64,000 nt of DNA from Lysinibacillus sp. KCTC 33748 (lineage in GTDB: Bacteria > Bacillota > Bacilli > Bacillales_A > Planococcaceae): the NCBI RefSeq assembly GCF_002237755.1, contig NZ_MWSJ01000004.1, positions 1-64,000 of the forward strand, in the 5' to 3' direction. Of the stretch, positions 1 through 7,489 are shown one piece after another; the first letter of the stretch is position 1, and the number at the start of each line of letters is the position of its first letter. A model generated the notes under the pieces. That model worked only from the letters and a program-made list of their open reading frames with translations, did no database searches and was not told the origin of the DNA. Position numbers and translations under genes: made by a program.

Positions 1-179
1 AAGAGCTGCCCGACCTATTCTTCACCTCTACTATATAAAAAAATAGTAGTACGAACCAATGCCTTGGTCTGCACTACTAATCTTAGTATGTTTTTATTGA
101 TCTAACAGCGCAGTTTAGTTGAACAAGAATATTGTTTTACCTAAAGTGAATACTACCTTTTAAAAAGGTAGGTGATTAG

Positions 180-554
180 ATGAAAAAGATATCAGTAATA
201 TTTTTATTGTTATTAATTAGTTTAACATCTGTTTTAACTTGGAAAAGACCACAGATAGCAGAGAATGTCAGTGCTGAAGAAATACATTCCGATTTTTATG
301 ATGTATTATTGGTATTATTAGACCCATATGCAAGGAACGTGATTAATAAGGAATATCCAAGTCGTAGTTATGCACTTTGGGATGCAGAAATATTAGAAAT
401 TAAACGACTAACTGGTGGATATTCTCAGTATGATTTTACAGTGAAAGTAAAATATGATACGTATACAGGTCCTTTTAACCCACCTGAAGGTCCTATTACA
501 TTAACCTTTCTTGTAACAACAGAAGGGGTTTCAGTAAAAGAAGTTCAAAAGTAA
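180..554 (+). CDS. DUF3888-family secreted protein
   Basis: This is a 124-residue protein with an N-terminal hydrophobic segment (about residues 4-20, preceded by KK), which looks like a signal peptide or membrane anchor. The rest resembles DUF3888: a YALWDAEI stretch near residue 64, IKRL, and NPPEGPITLTF near the C terminus, the typical pattern of this small Bacillus family. The function of the family is unknown. The ATG is preceded by AGGTAGGTGATT, a good ribosome binding site. It stands alone, with no operon partner visible. The family call rests on remembered motif order, not on an alignment. Confidence 0.75.
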   Translation: MKKISVIFLLLLISLTSVLTWKRPQIAENVSAEEIHSDFYDVLLVLLDPYARNVINKEYPSRSYALWDAEILEIKRLTGGYSQYDFTVKVKYDTYTGPFNPPEGPITLTFLVTTEGVSVKEVQK

Positions 555-673
555 GTCCTTTTAAAGCTTTCTATCCTATTCAACTAACTGGGTGCGTTTC
601 AATAATAAAATGAAACGCTCTTTTAAATTGTGTTTAGGTTCAATAACAATATGATAAGGAGTTTAACATTTGG

Positions 674-1177
674 GTGAACAGAGAAGAGAGACAGAAGAGA
701 TTAAAGGAAATTTTAGAGGTACGAAGACAAAAAGAAATTATCCAAGAAAGAATTGAAAAAGAGAATGAAGTAAAGGCTTTGCTTCAAGAAGTGTTCGGCG
801 AATCGGAAGTATTTGAAATACAAGATTCTAATAAAAGTGATTTAATTGTAGAAGATTTTTCTGCAAATTTCCCATTTACATTTTGGAATCGAATTGACTG
901 GAAAAATGTTAATATTAACCAAATCGAAGTGGTTGACCAAGAAATAACAAGTATTCCGTCACTTTTAATTTCTAAAGGATTAGATACATCAATTCCTATA
1001 TATATCTTTTGGGGATACGATAGTCATCCATGTATAAAAACTAAATTGACTAATGAATTATTAAGTAATATTGAGGAGATTGTCTGGTTAGGAAGTGACT
1101 TATATATTTATTGCCTAACTCAGAAATATGTAATTGAATTCTTTCATGATGATACTGTTAATATCGGGTGGGTATAG
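674..1177 (+). CDS. Hypothetical protein with charged N-terminal helix
   Basis: A 167-residue protein I do not recognise. Residues 1-40 are rich in Arg, Lys and Glu and look like a coiled coil. The remainder is acidic with many aromatic residues (FPFTFWNRIDW, YIFWGYDS), as in small immunity-like or SMI1-type bacterial proteins, but no family can be named. The GTG start at 674 has AAGGAG about 12 bases upstream, a rather long spacing. No signal peptide or membrane segment is seen. The DUF3888 gene upstream and the phosphotransferase downstream look unrelated to it. Confidence 0.55.
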   Translation: MNREERQKRLKEILEVRRQKEIIQERIEKENEVKALLQEVFGESEVFEIQDSNKSDLIVEDFSANFPFTFWNRIDWKNVNINQIEVVDQEITSIPSLLISKGLDTSIPIYIFWGYDSHPCIKTKLTNELLSNIEEIVWLGSDLYIYCLTQKYVIEFFHDDTVNIGWV

Positions 1178-1324
1178 GTGAACAAAGAATTTTTTTAACT
1201 TAACGATTCAAGAGTAAAAGCTACCCAAGTCAAAGGCAACTTTTCTTATTGATGAGCAGGATTGTTGAAAAAGATAGCGAACTTATTAAGCTAGTTAACT
1301 AAAACGTCTGAAGAGGATTGAAAA

Positions 1325-2191
1325 ATGGAAAAAATAAATGAAATCATGGATTTACTCATTAATAAAGGCTTAGTCATAAATGATAATTTAGAAGTGAAGA
1401 GGTTAAAAAGTGGTACAACTGAGGGCATTTTATACACGATCCTGTGCAAAAATATGCCAATCTACGTGATAAAGATCGACGATCCTATGATAATATCTGC
1501 CACTGAGGAATTCCTGCTTGCATATAAAAAAGTGAAATTGTTGCCGGATGTTCTTTACACGGATCATAAAAAAGAATTTATTGTGTACTCTTTTATACCC
1601 GGAGAAACTCACTATAATCGAGGATCGAAAGTAGAATGGATGAACATTTTAACGAAAGAGTTATTCAATCATTATGAAAAGGTGGACAAAGACATTCCTT
1701 GGGGAAGAGTAAACGGGATTCATAGAATCTCCTGGTCAGACTTTAATCATAGTAGTTTTGAGTCTTCCAAAATGAATATAGGTAAGCTATTACCGAGCGA
1801 GGATCATAAAAGAGTAGAGTTATTGGTAAATATATTAAATACTTATCACGAGCAAGAGGAGAAGTATTACCTTCACGGTGATACGGGTGTTCATAATTTT
1901 GTATATTCTTATAATCAGTTAAAAGGCGTTATTGACCCATCACCTTTAATCGGACCAAAACTTTACGATTTCACCTATGCGTTTTGTTCTTCGCCAGATA
2001 GTTTAGACTTACATACACTTTTTTCATCGTTTTCGTTGTGGGACGGAAATGCAACTTTTACGAAAGAACGACTTTTGAATGAAGTTGTTTTTCAATTATA
2101 TACACGTATTGGCGTGTGTATAAAAGTTCATCCGCACGATCTTAATGGTTATATGGAAGCATGGGAGGAATGGAGGAATTATCTTCATTAG
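1325..2191 (+). CDS. APH-family phosphotransferase
   Basis: A 288-residue protein of the aminoglycoside phosphotransferase/choline kinase fold. The catalytic loop HGDTGVHN lies at residues 184-191 (His184, Asp186, Asn191) and the metal-binding aspartate at 204 in GVIDP, followed by GPKLYDF. These are the Brenner-type kinase motifs of the family. The substrate cannot be read from the sequence; it may be an antibiotic, a sugar or an amino alcohol. It is a single gene with a weak ribosome binding site (GAGGATTG). A second, distantly related member of the family lies at 19990-21006. Confidence 0.75.
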   Translation: MEKINEIMDLLINKGLVINDNLEVKRLKSGTTEGILYTILCKNMPIYVIKIDDPMIISATEEFLLAYKKVKLLPDVLYTDHKKEFIVYSFIPGETHYNRGSKVEWMNILTKELFNHYEKVDKDIPWGRVNGIHRISWSDFNHSSFESSKMNIGKLLPSEDHKRVELLVNILNTYHEQEEKYYLHGDTGVHNFVYSYNQLKGVIDPSPLIGPKLYDFTYAFCSSPDSLDLHTLFSSFSLWDGNATFTKERLLNEVVFQLYTRIGVCIKVHPHDLNGYMEAWEEWRNYLH

Positions 2192-2275
2192 TACTTACCG
2201 TGACAAAAGCTTATGAAAAATGAAAGAAAAGCCAATGTTTTGAAGTAACATTATTCAAAACGAAAAATTTTTTTA

Positions 2276-2371
2276 CTGCAATACATTGTACCGAAGTTTG
2301 AGGTAGGGCGTAAATATAACGAAAAAGAAATCAATGAAATTTTAAAATCAACGAGCGTAAATAATTTTAGG
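2276..2371 (+). pseudogene. DUF2087 gene fragment
   Basis: The frame starting at 2276 reads LQYIVPKFEVGRKYNEKEIN followed by EILK, the hallmark of the DUF2087 domain found at the end of some HTH regulators. It has no start codon or upstream domain and runs on into unrelated sequence until a stop near 2411. I take it as the remnant of a deleted gene. The match is from memory of the family's pattern. Confidence 0.55.
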
Positions 2372-2460
2372 TATCTTAATATTTCCATAAATCACATTAG
2401 TTGTCACTGATTTTTATATTAACTATACTTACGTTGTAGTCATATAGAAAGGGTGATTGG

Positions 2461-3183
2461 ATGAGTAAGAACTTTATTATATTTGGAGCAAGCCAAGGAT
2501 TAGGTGACGCATTTGTAAAGGGGTTACCATCAAAAGGGGATACAGTATGGGTGGTGTCTCGAACACGACCAAGTAGTTTAGATATAAATGATGGCGTAAA
2601 TCGTAAATGGCTGGCTATTGATTTATCTAGTCAACAACATATTCCTGCTTTAAAAGAAACTTTACAAGGCGTTGCTATTGATGTATTAATTTATAATGTT
2701 GGCGTTTGGGAAAAGCGTGGTTTTGAAGATGACTATACGTTTGATAGCGATGAGATTGGGGATATAGCAAATTTAATTAATATTAATTTAACTTCCACAA
2801 TTACATATATTCAGGCGCTATTACCTAATTTAAGACAGGCCGAAAATGGAAAAATAATTTTAATAGGATCGACAGCAGGTTTAGATCATACGAATAATGC
2901 GCAAGTTTCGTTTGTTACATCTAAATTTGGCTTGCGAGGTATTACAAATGCTTTACGCGAGCATTTGAGAAAAGATAAGATCACTGTAACGTGTATTAAT
3001 CCAGGAGAAATGGCAGCTGAAGTACCTTTTGAAGAAGGAGCTGAAAAAGCAATTAAGTTGTATGAAGGTACACGTATTCCTGTACAAGATATTGTAGCCA
3101 TTGTCCAATGTGTGATTAATTTATCACCAGTTTCATGTGTAAAGGAAATAAATATTCCTGCTATTACAGATATGAATGTATAA
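2461..3183 (+). CDS. SDR-family oxidoreductase with Tyr-to-Phe active site
   Basis: A 240-residue short-chain dehydrogenase/reductase with the nucleotide-binding loop GASQGLG at residues 9-15, a YNVG motif (79-81; normally NNAG) and the catalytic serine region IGSTAG (Ser137). The active-site Tyr-x-x-x-Lys is replaced by Phe151-Val-Thr-Ser-Lys155. Because the Tyr is the general acid/base of classical SDRs, ordinary dehydrogenase chemistry is doubtful; the protein may use another residue, bind ligand without turnover, or be a sensor. Good ribosome binding site AAGGGTGATTGG. Monocistronic, followed by a strong terminator. Confidence 0.8.
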   Translation: MSKNFIIFGASQGLGDAFVKGLPSKGDTVWVVSRTRPSSLDINDGVNRKWLAIDLSSQQHIPALKETLQGVAIDVLIYNVGVWEKRGFEDDYTFDSDEIGDIANLININLTSTITYIQALLPNLRQAENGKIILIGSTAGLDHTNNAQVSFVTSKFGLRGITNALREHLRKDKITVTCINPGEMAAEVPFEEGAEKAIKLYEGTRIPVQDIVAIVQCVINLSPVSCVKEINIPAITDMNV

Positions 3184-3189
3184 AAAAAC

Positions 3190-3231
3190 GGCTCACATGT
3201 TGAACGATTCTGGTCAACATGTGAGCCTTTA
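3190..3231 (+). terminator. Intrinsic terminator after SDR gene
   Basis: A perfect 14-bp inverted repeat, GGCTCACATGTTGA (3190-3203) and its complement at 3214-3227, with a 10-base loop, followed by TTTATTATT. The A-run on the other side could let it serve both strands. Confidence 0.85.
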
Positions 3232-3380
3232 TTATTGTGAATGATGGAGCCCGTAAAGTTGTTTAGTTCGAGCAAAAACTCCTAGCCTACTGCCATAACA
3301 GCTTTCGAACTCCTTTGCTTTTATATTCTGGAATGAACAAATATAACATTCTCTATCGTGTAGTTACTATTCTAATCAAT

Positions 3381-4109
3381 TTAACCCTCATTTTTTTCGG
3401 GAATTAAAACTTCTAACTCAAGAACATTACTATTAGTAAAAATGCCGCTTGAGAGCTCCAATACATAGATAGGGGTATTTTTCTTGTCGATAATGGATAC
3501 TATTTGTTCCTCAAATTCTTCATCAGATTCACCAAAAATAAATATTGAACTATATTTACCTTCATTCATGATAAAGTCAGCTTTCCGTTCTGTTTCTATA
3601 CATATATGATATTCATCTTCTTCAAAAACATAAATAATATCATTATAAAAAAATTGCTTTGATAATTGAAACTTAAACATATCTTTGGCGGATAAAGTTT
3701 CATTTGTTTTTAAAGTGATTATTTTTTCTAAATGTTTATTTTTTAAGTATTTTATTGAATTTTCTTTTTGGTTTGTAATATTTTCATAATGGTGATCAAT
3801 TACCTTTTTTATTTTTTGTAGTTTGTTTATTTCGTCGGAAAGTGCTGTTGATTTTTCGTTTAATAACTTTAAATAATCATTTTTATCATACGAAGTTAAA
3901 ACCTTTTTAATTTGTGCGATTGAAAGATTTAAGTTTCTTAACATTAATATTTGCGCAAGTTGATAAATTTCCTTCAGAGAATATTTTCGATACCTATTAT
4001 GATCCGTGTAGGATGGAAATAAGAGCCCCTTTTCTTCGTAATATCGAATTTGATGATGACTGATATCAAATATTTTAGCCAATTGATTTATTGTAATTGT
4101 TTCATCCAT
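3381..4109 (-). CDS. MerR-family transcriptional regulator
   Basis: A 242-residue protein. Residues 6-75 form a MerR winged helix (ITINQLAKIFDISHHQIRYY then EEKGLLFPS), followed by a dimerisation coiled coil around residues 80-120 and a C-terminal part (about 140-242) of the size expected for an effector-binding domain; its ligand is unknown. It is divergent from the DUF418 membrane-protein gene. Its own promoter and that of the neighbour both have a 19-bp spacer with the same TAGG-N5-CCTA dyad, so it probably represses and activates both as MerR proteins do. The ATG is preceded by AGAGGGAT. Confidence 0.85.
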   Translation of the reverse strand: MDETITINQLAKIFDISHHQIRYYEEKGLLFPSYTDHNRYRKYSLKEIYQLAQILMLRNLNLSIAQIKKVLTSYDKNDYLKLLNEKSTALSDEINKLQKIKKVIDHHYENITNQKENSIKYLKNKHLEKIITLKTNETLSAKDMFKFQLSKQFFYNDIIYVFEEDEYHICIETERKADFIMNEGKYSSIFIFGESDEEFEEQIVSIIDKKNTPIYVLELSSGIFTNSNVLELEVLIPEKNEG

Positions 4110-4130
4110 AATATCCCTCTTCTCTAGATA

Positions 4131-4161
4131 AATATAAACTCTAGGGCTAGCCTAATGTCAA
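4131..4161 (-). promoter_or_regulatory. MerR-type promoter of the merR gene
   Basis: On the minus strand TTGACA (4161-4156) and TATATT (4136-4131) are separated by 19 bp, the long spacer typical of MerR-regulated promoters. A TAGG-N5-CCTA dyad (4142-4154) is centred in the spacer. It lies 21 bases upstream of the merR start codon, implying autoregulation. Confidence 0.8.
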
Positions 4162-4287
4162 CCAATAAACCTAAGATAAAACCTCAAACAGTTATCAATG
4201 AGAATGAAAAAAAGATTAATTCCATGCGATAAAGCTAACGGATTTTTTGGGGCAAATGAATGAAGTGGTGGACAAACAAAACTTGGT

Positions 4288-4318
4288 TTGACATTAGGTC
4301 AACCCTATAGTTTATAGT
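4288..4318 (+). promoter_or_regulatory. MerR-type promoter of DUF418 gene
   Basis: TTGACA (4288-4293) and TATAGT (4313-4318) are separated by exactly 19 bp. The spacer carries TAGG-N5-CCTA (4295-4307), the same dyad as in the divergent merR promoter. This is the signature of DNA-untwisting activation by a MerR-family protein and points to the adjacent regulator. Confidence 0.85.
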
Positions 4319-4348
4319 GATGGTGTATTAACAGAAGGAGGAACATTT

Positions 4349-5443
4349 ATGACCGAACCGTTACAATCTAAACGGATTGATGGGCTAGATTTCGCTCGAG
4401 CCTTGGCTATGTTTGGGATGCTTATCGTCAACTTTAAAATTATTATGGGAGCTGCAGGGAGAGGACCGGATTGGCTTATATGGTTTACTGGACTTTTCGA
4501 AGGAAGGGCGTCTGCTACTTTTGTTACGTTGGCCGGTATCGGAGTTGCGTTGATGACAAGAAAAGCTAGAAATGGCGGTGAGCTTACTTCTATTAAAGAG
4601 ATTAGGAAGAAATTCTGGAAACGTTCGGCTTTTCTCTTTATTCTTGGTTTGCTTTTATATGTTGCTGATTGGACTGGAGATATTCTCCACTATTATGGTG
4701 TTTATATGCTGATTGCATCCTTCCTTATCGTAGCTTCTACAAAGCTAATGATCATCCTATCTACTCTTTTTTTAATCACCTCGCAAGCCTTACAAGTGAC
4801 AATGAATTATTTGAAAGGATGGCATCCAGAACAACCGTTTATGGAATATCTTGATTTTTGGACGATCGAAGGTTTTCTAAGAAATCTTTTGTTTAATGGA
4901 TATCATCCAGTATTCCCTTGGATCTGCTTCTTTTTGCTTGGAATGATCCTTGGCAGACTTGATTTATCGAAGAAAGCTGTAAGAAACAAGATGTTGTTTA
5001 TTTCTATAATTCTACTAATAGCAATAGAGGTACTTTCAAAAATATTAATACGACTATCGCTATTGGTGTTAGATGAAAATAGTGCTGAATTTTTGTTTCA
5101 AACAGGACCAATTCCACCAAACATTTTATATATCTTATCAAATTCAGCTTCTGCGATTATTGTCATCGTTGCTTCTATTTATATCGTAGAAAAGTTTGCT
5201 GGACAATGGGTGATAAAAGCACTTATTCAAACAGGACAATTAACACTAACGCATTATGTAAGCCATGTATTCATCGGTGTGGGCATATTGGCTTTATTCA
5301 ATAGATTAGAAAAACAGACTTTAGCATTTTCATTAGTATTTACACTATTGTTTTTTGTAGCGAGTATTTTCTTTTCTGTTTTATGGAGAAATAGATTTAA
5401 AAGAGGGCCGATTGAATGGGTGATGAGAAAAATGACAGATTAG
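4349..5443 (+). CDS. DUF418-family polytopic membrane protein
   Basis: A 364-residue membrane protein with about 9-10 hydrophobic segments. The N terminus RIDGLDFARALAMFGMLIVN matches the YeiB/DUF418 opening, and the C-terminal part has GQLTLTHYVSH and RGPIEWVMRKMT, the usual end of DUF418. The transport or acyltransferase role of this family is not established. RBS AAGGAGG is 8 bases before ATG. Transcription should come from the MerR-type promoter just upstream, so the protein is probably induced by a compound sensed by the neighbouring regulator, as with MerR-controlled drug-efflux genes. That function is inference. Confidence 0.8.
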   Translation: MTEPLQSKRIDGLDFARALAMFGMLIVNFKIIMGAAGRGPDWLIWFTGLFEGRASATFVTLAGIGVALMTRKARNGGELTSIKEIRKKFWKRSAFLFILGLLLYVADWTGDILHYYGVYMLIASFLIVASTKLMIILSTLFLITSQALQVTMNYLKGWHPEQPFMEYLDFWTIEGFLRNLLFNGYHPVFPWICFFLLGMILGRLDLSKKAVRNKMLFISIILLIAIEVLSKILIRLSLLVLDENSAEFLFQTGPIPPNILYILSNSASAIIVIVASIYIVEKFAGQWVIKALIQTGQLTLTHYVSHVFIGVGILALFNRLEKQTLAFSLVFTLLFFVASIFFSVLWRNRFKRGPIEWVMRKMTD

Positions 5444-5472
5444 TAGGGGAAGTAGATTAAAAGGGAAGATTA

Positions 5473-5505
5473 GAAAGCGTTCCTCTAACAAGCGGGGACG
5501 CTTTC
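5473..5505 (+). terminator. Hairpin after DUF418 gene
   Basis: GAAAGCGT pairs with ACGCTTTC at the ends of a 33-base hairpin just after the stop codon. There is no clear T-run, so termination is uncertain. Confidence 0.4.
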
Positions 5506-5530
5506 TACAAAAGAAGCAGGTTTTAGATAT

Positions 5531-5650
5531 TTAATCCAATAAACAATCATATGATTCATCGGCAAAATTCTGAAGGTAATTTATGAATAAACCTGCATGA
5601 TAACCATCACACACATCGTGGTACATTTGTATAGAAACAGTCAACACGCT
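5531..5650 (-). pseudogene. Chloramphenicol acetyltransferase C-terminal remnant
   Basis: On the minus strand the frame ending at 5531 reads VSIQMYHDVCDGYHAGLFIN followed by YLQNFADESYDCLLD and a stop. This is the C-terminal active-site region of type A chloramphenicol acetyltransferase (family consensus VHHAVCDGxH), with the catalytic second His kept. Upstream, on the 5' side of the minus strand, the frame is lost at a GAAGAGTT/AACTCTTC palindrome around 5657-5680, and no N-terminal part exists. It is a dead gene fragment. Confidence 0.75.
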
Positions 5651-5716
5651 AAATGAGCGATGAAGAGTTTGGGTTGCAACTCTTCACCACTCTAAAGGGG
5701 AGGGAGGTAAGCATGC

Positions 5717-6808
5717 TCAATCTTTGATTTGCGTTGCTTTAATTAATTCTAAATATTGAGAATCCCCTAAACCATATTGAGGGAAGAGTTTTAGTAAGTT
5801 TCGTACAATTTCATCGTGAGGTAGATGTTGATGTGTTTGGATATATTTTGTGATGTCGTTATCGTTTTTCAATAGTTCTAAATACAATTTGATTCCTTGA
5901 TACATAACAGGCATCAGCTCTACATCTGGCATACGGTGGTCTATTAACACTGCTTCATATAGATCGTAATAGCTACCTAATGTTATGTCAGTTTCTTGCA
6001 CATCATATGTTTGCTCTCTTACCGCATGATAGTAAATCGTTCCTTTGAATGCGGTTTGTTCTAAATACGCTAACACGGTTATTAAGTTCATCTGACAAAA
6101 CATGTCTTCACCAAACCAAAGAACGATACATTGATATTTTTTTGAAAACAAGGTCTTTTCAAGTGGGGCAACTGTAATGGCTTCGTAATGCTCAAGTGAG
6201 ACTTGATGTCCTGCTGCTCGAACCTGTTTGAAGGAGTCGCTAAAAATGGTTGTAACGGTGTCGTGTACACACATCGCCTCATTAAATGGTGCGTAATCGC
6301 TTTTTCCCATTAATTGTTGAGAACTGAATTCTTCGTACATATATTGACCATTTAAAATGTTTAATACTTCATGATCAAAATGTTCATCCACATGTTTTTG
6401 TAAATCTTCAATTCTTAATTTTTTTGAAATATCCATATAATAACTCCTCGCTTCATTCATAGTGAGTTTTACATAAGATTGCAATGGTTCAGGGCATAAA
6501 CGAAAGGTATTAGGGGTAACGCCGAATATTTCCTTGAAAGCTCGGGAAAATGCTTCTTGCGATGAATAGCCATGTTTAATCGCTATTTCAATGATCCTTT
6601 CATCTGTTTCACTAAGACTGATTGAAGAAAGATAGGTTTTTCTAAGGGTCATATAGCGTTTAATGCTAATGCCAGTGATTTGATGAAATTTAAAGGAACA
6701 GTAATAAGAAGAATAGCCCATTGCTTCACTTAGTTTCATCAGGGAAAACCCCTCAAACAGATGTGCTTCAATCCAATCAATCATCTCCTGAATCATGTTG
6801 TTCATCAT
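5717..6808 (-). CDS. AraC-family regulator with C-terminal effector domain
   Basis: A 363-residue protein with two AraC helix-turn-helix motifs in residues 1-105 (EGFSLMKLSEAMGYSSYYCS and IAIKHGYSSQEAFSRAFKEI, ending FGVTPNTFR). About 260 residues follow that resemble no domain I can name but have the length of a ligand-sensing region. The order, HTH first and sensor after, is the AdaA/Rob-type layout. The flanking region holds the cat remnant on one side and a repeat-rich gap on the other, so no target gene is evident. RBS AGGAGTG before ATG. Confidence 0.85.
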   Translation of the reverse strand: MMNNMIQEMIDWIEAHLFEGFSLMKLSEAMGYSSYYCSFKFHQITGISIKRYMTLRKTYLSSISLSETDERIIEIAIKHGYSSQEAFSRAFKEIFGVTPNTFRLCPEPLQSYVKLTMNEARSYYMDISKKLRIEDLQKHVDEHFDHEVLNILNGQYMYEEFSSQQLMGKSDYAPFNEAMCVHDTVTTIFSDSFKQVRAAGHQVSLEHYEAITVAPLEKTLFSKKYQCIVLWFGEDMFCQMNLITVLAYLEQTAFKGTIYYHAVREQTYDVQETDITLGSYYDLYEAVLIDHRMPDVELMPVMYQGIKLYLELLKNDNDITKYIQTHQHLPHDEIVRNLLKLFPQYGLGDSQYLELIKATQIKD

Positions 6809-7489
6809 GCATCACTCCTATAGTTAAGTATAGTGAAGAATTGAAATGGGTTTTGATATTCGTTGTGTTTTTTGAGTGAGACGAACTGGCTTCAGCGATA
6901 AGTGTTTATCACCGTAATGTGGGTTGATTTCGGTTCTGATTGGGCGCATTGTTGCTGCCGCAACGTTTTCACACAGTTAAAACAATTGCCGTTTCGCTAG
7001 CGCTCCAATCAACTTATATAAATGATATACGTTTTAAAGTATCTCCAACGTGTTGTGATGAGTTCTATAAATAAAGAACGAATTTAACAATATAAATATT
7101 AATAGATTCGTCATCTTGTCGGCAACAGAATAAAAATTATTGTGTATGCATTAACAAAGGTTTTTTTCCACTCTGAGTGACGTTTTTTATCATACACAAC
7201 GCGTGTTTTGATGTGTGATATGTTTTGTAAATTTTCCTTTGAATTATTTCTTGTCTAAAAGTGATTGAATATAGATTTCGGTCATTTTAATTTGTTCTTT
7301 CCGTAATGAAAGGAGCCAATCTGGCGGCCGTCATCCTTTTTAAATTAAAATTATTGACCGTTCCGTTAGGTTTATAGGTGAACCAATTGCTTATTAGAGT
7401 ATACACGTATGAAAAGAAAGTAAATTGAATTTGAAACATACAATGTATCTAATTAGCTTTGAAATTCAATTTTAAGAAGGAGAGAATAG
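6809..7489. other. Gene-free stretch with repeat copy
   Basis: 681 bases without a convincing gene. It contains the short copy of the inverted-end interspersed element (6922-7014) and AT-rich sequence. The sequence after 7200 probably includes the promoter of the peptidase gene, but I could not pick a convincing -35/-10 pair. Confidence 0.6.
6922..7014 (-). repeat. Interspersed inverted-end repeat, short copy
   Basis: Read on the minus strand it begins GTTGATTGGAGCG and ends GCGCCCAATCAGAAC then GAAATCAAC, the same two ends as the larger copies at 42981-43203 and 52576-52809. The central part is shorter and different, so this looks like an internally deleted copy in the opposite orientation. 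Confidence 0.65.
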
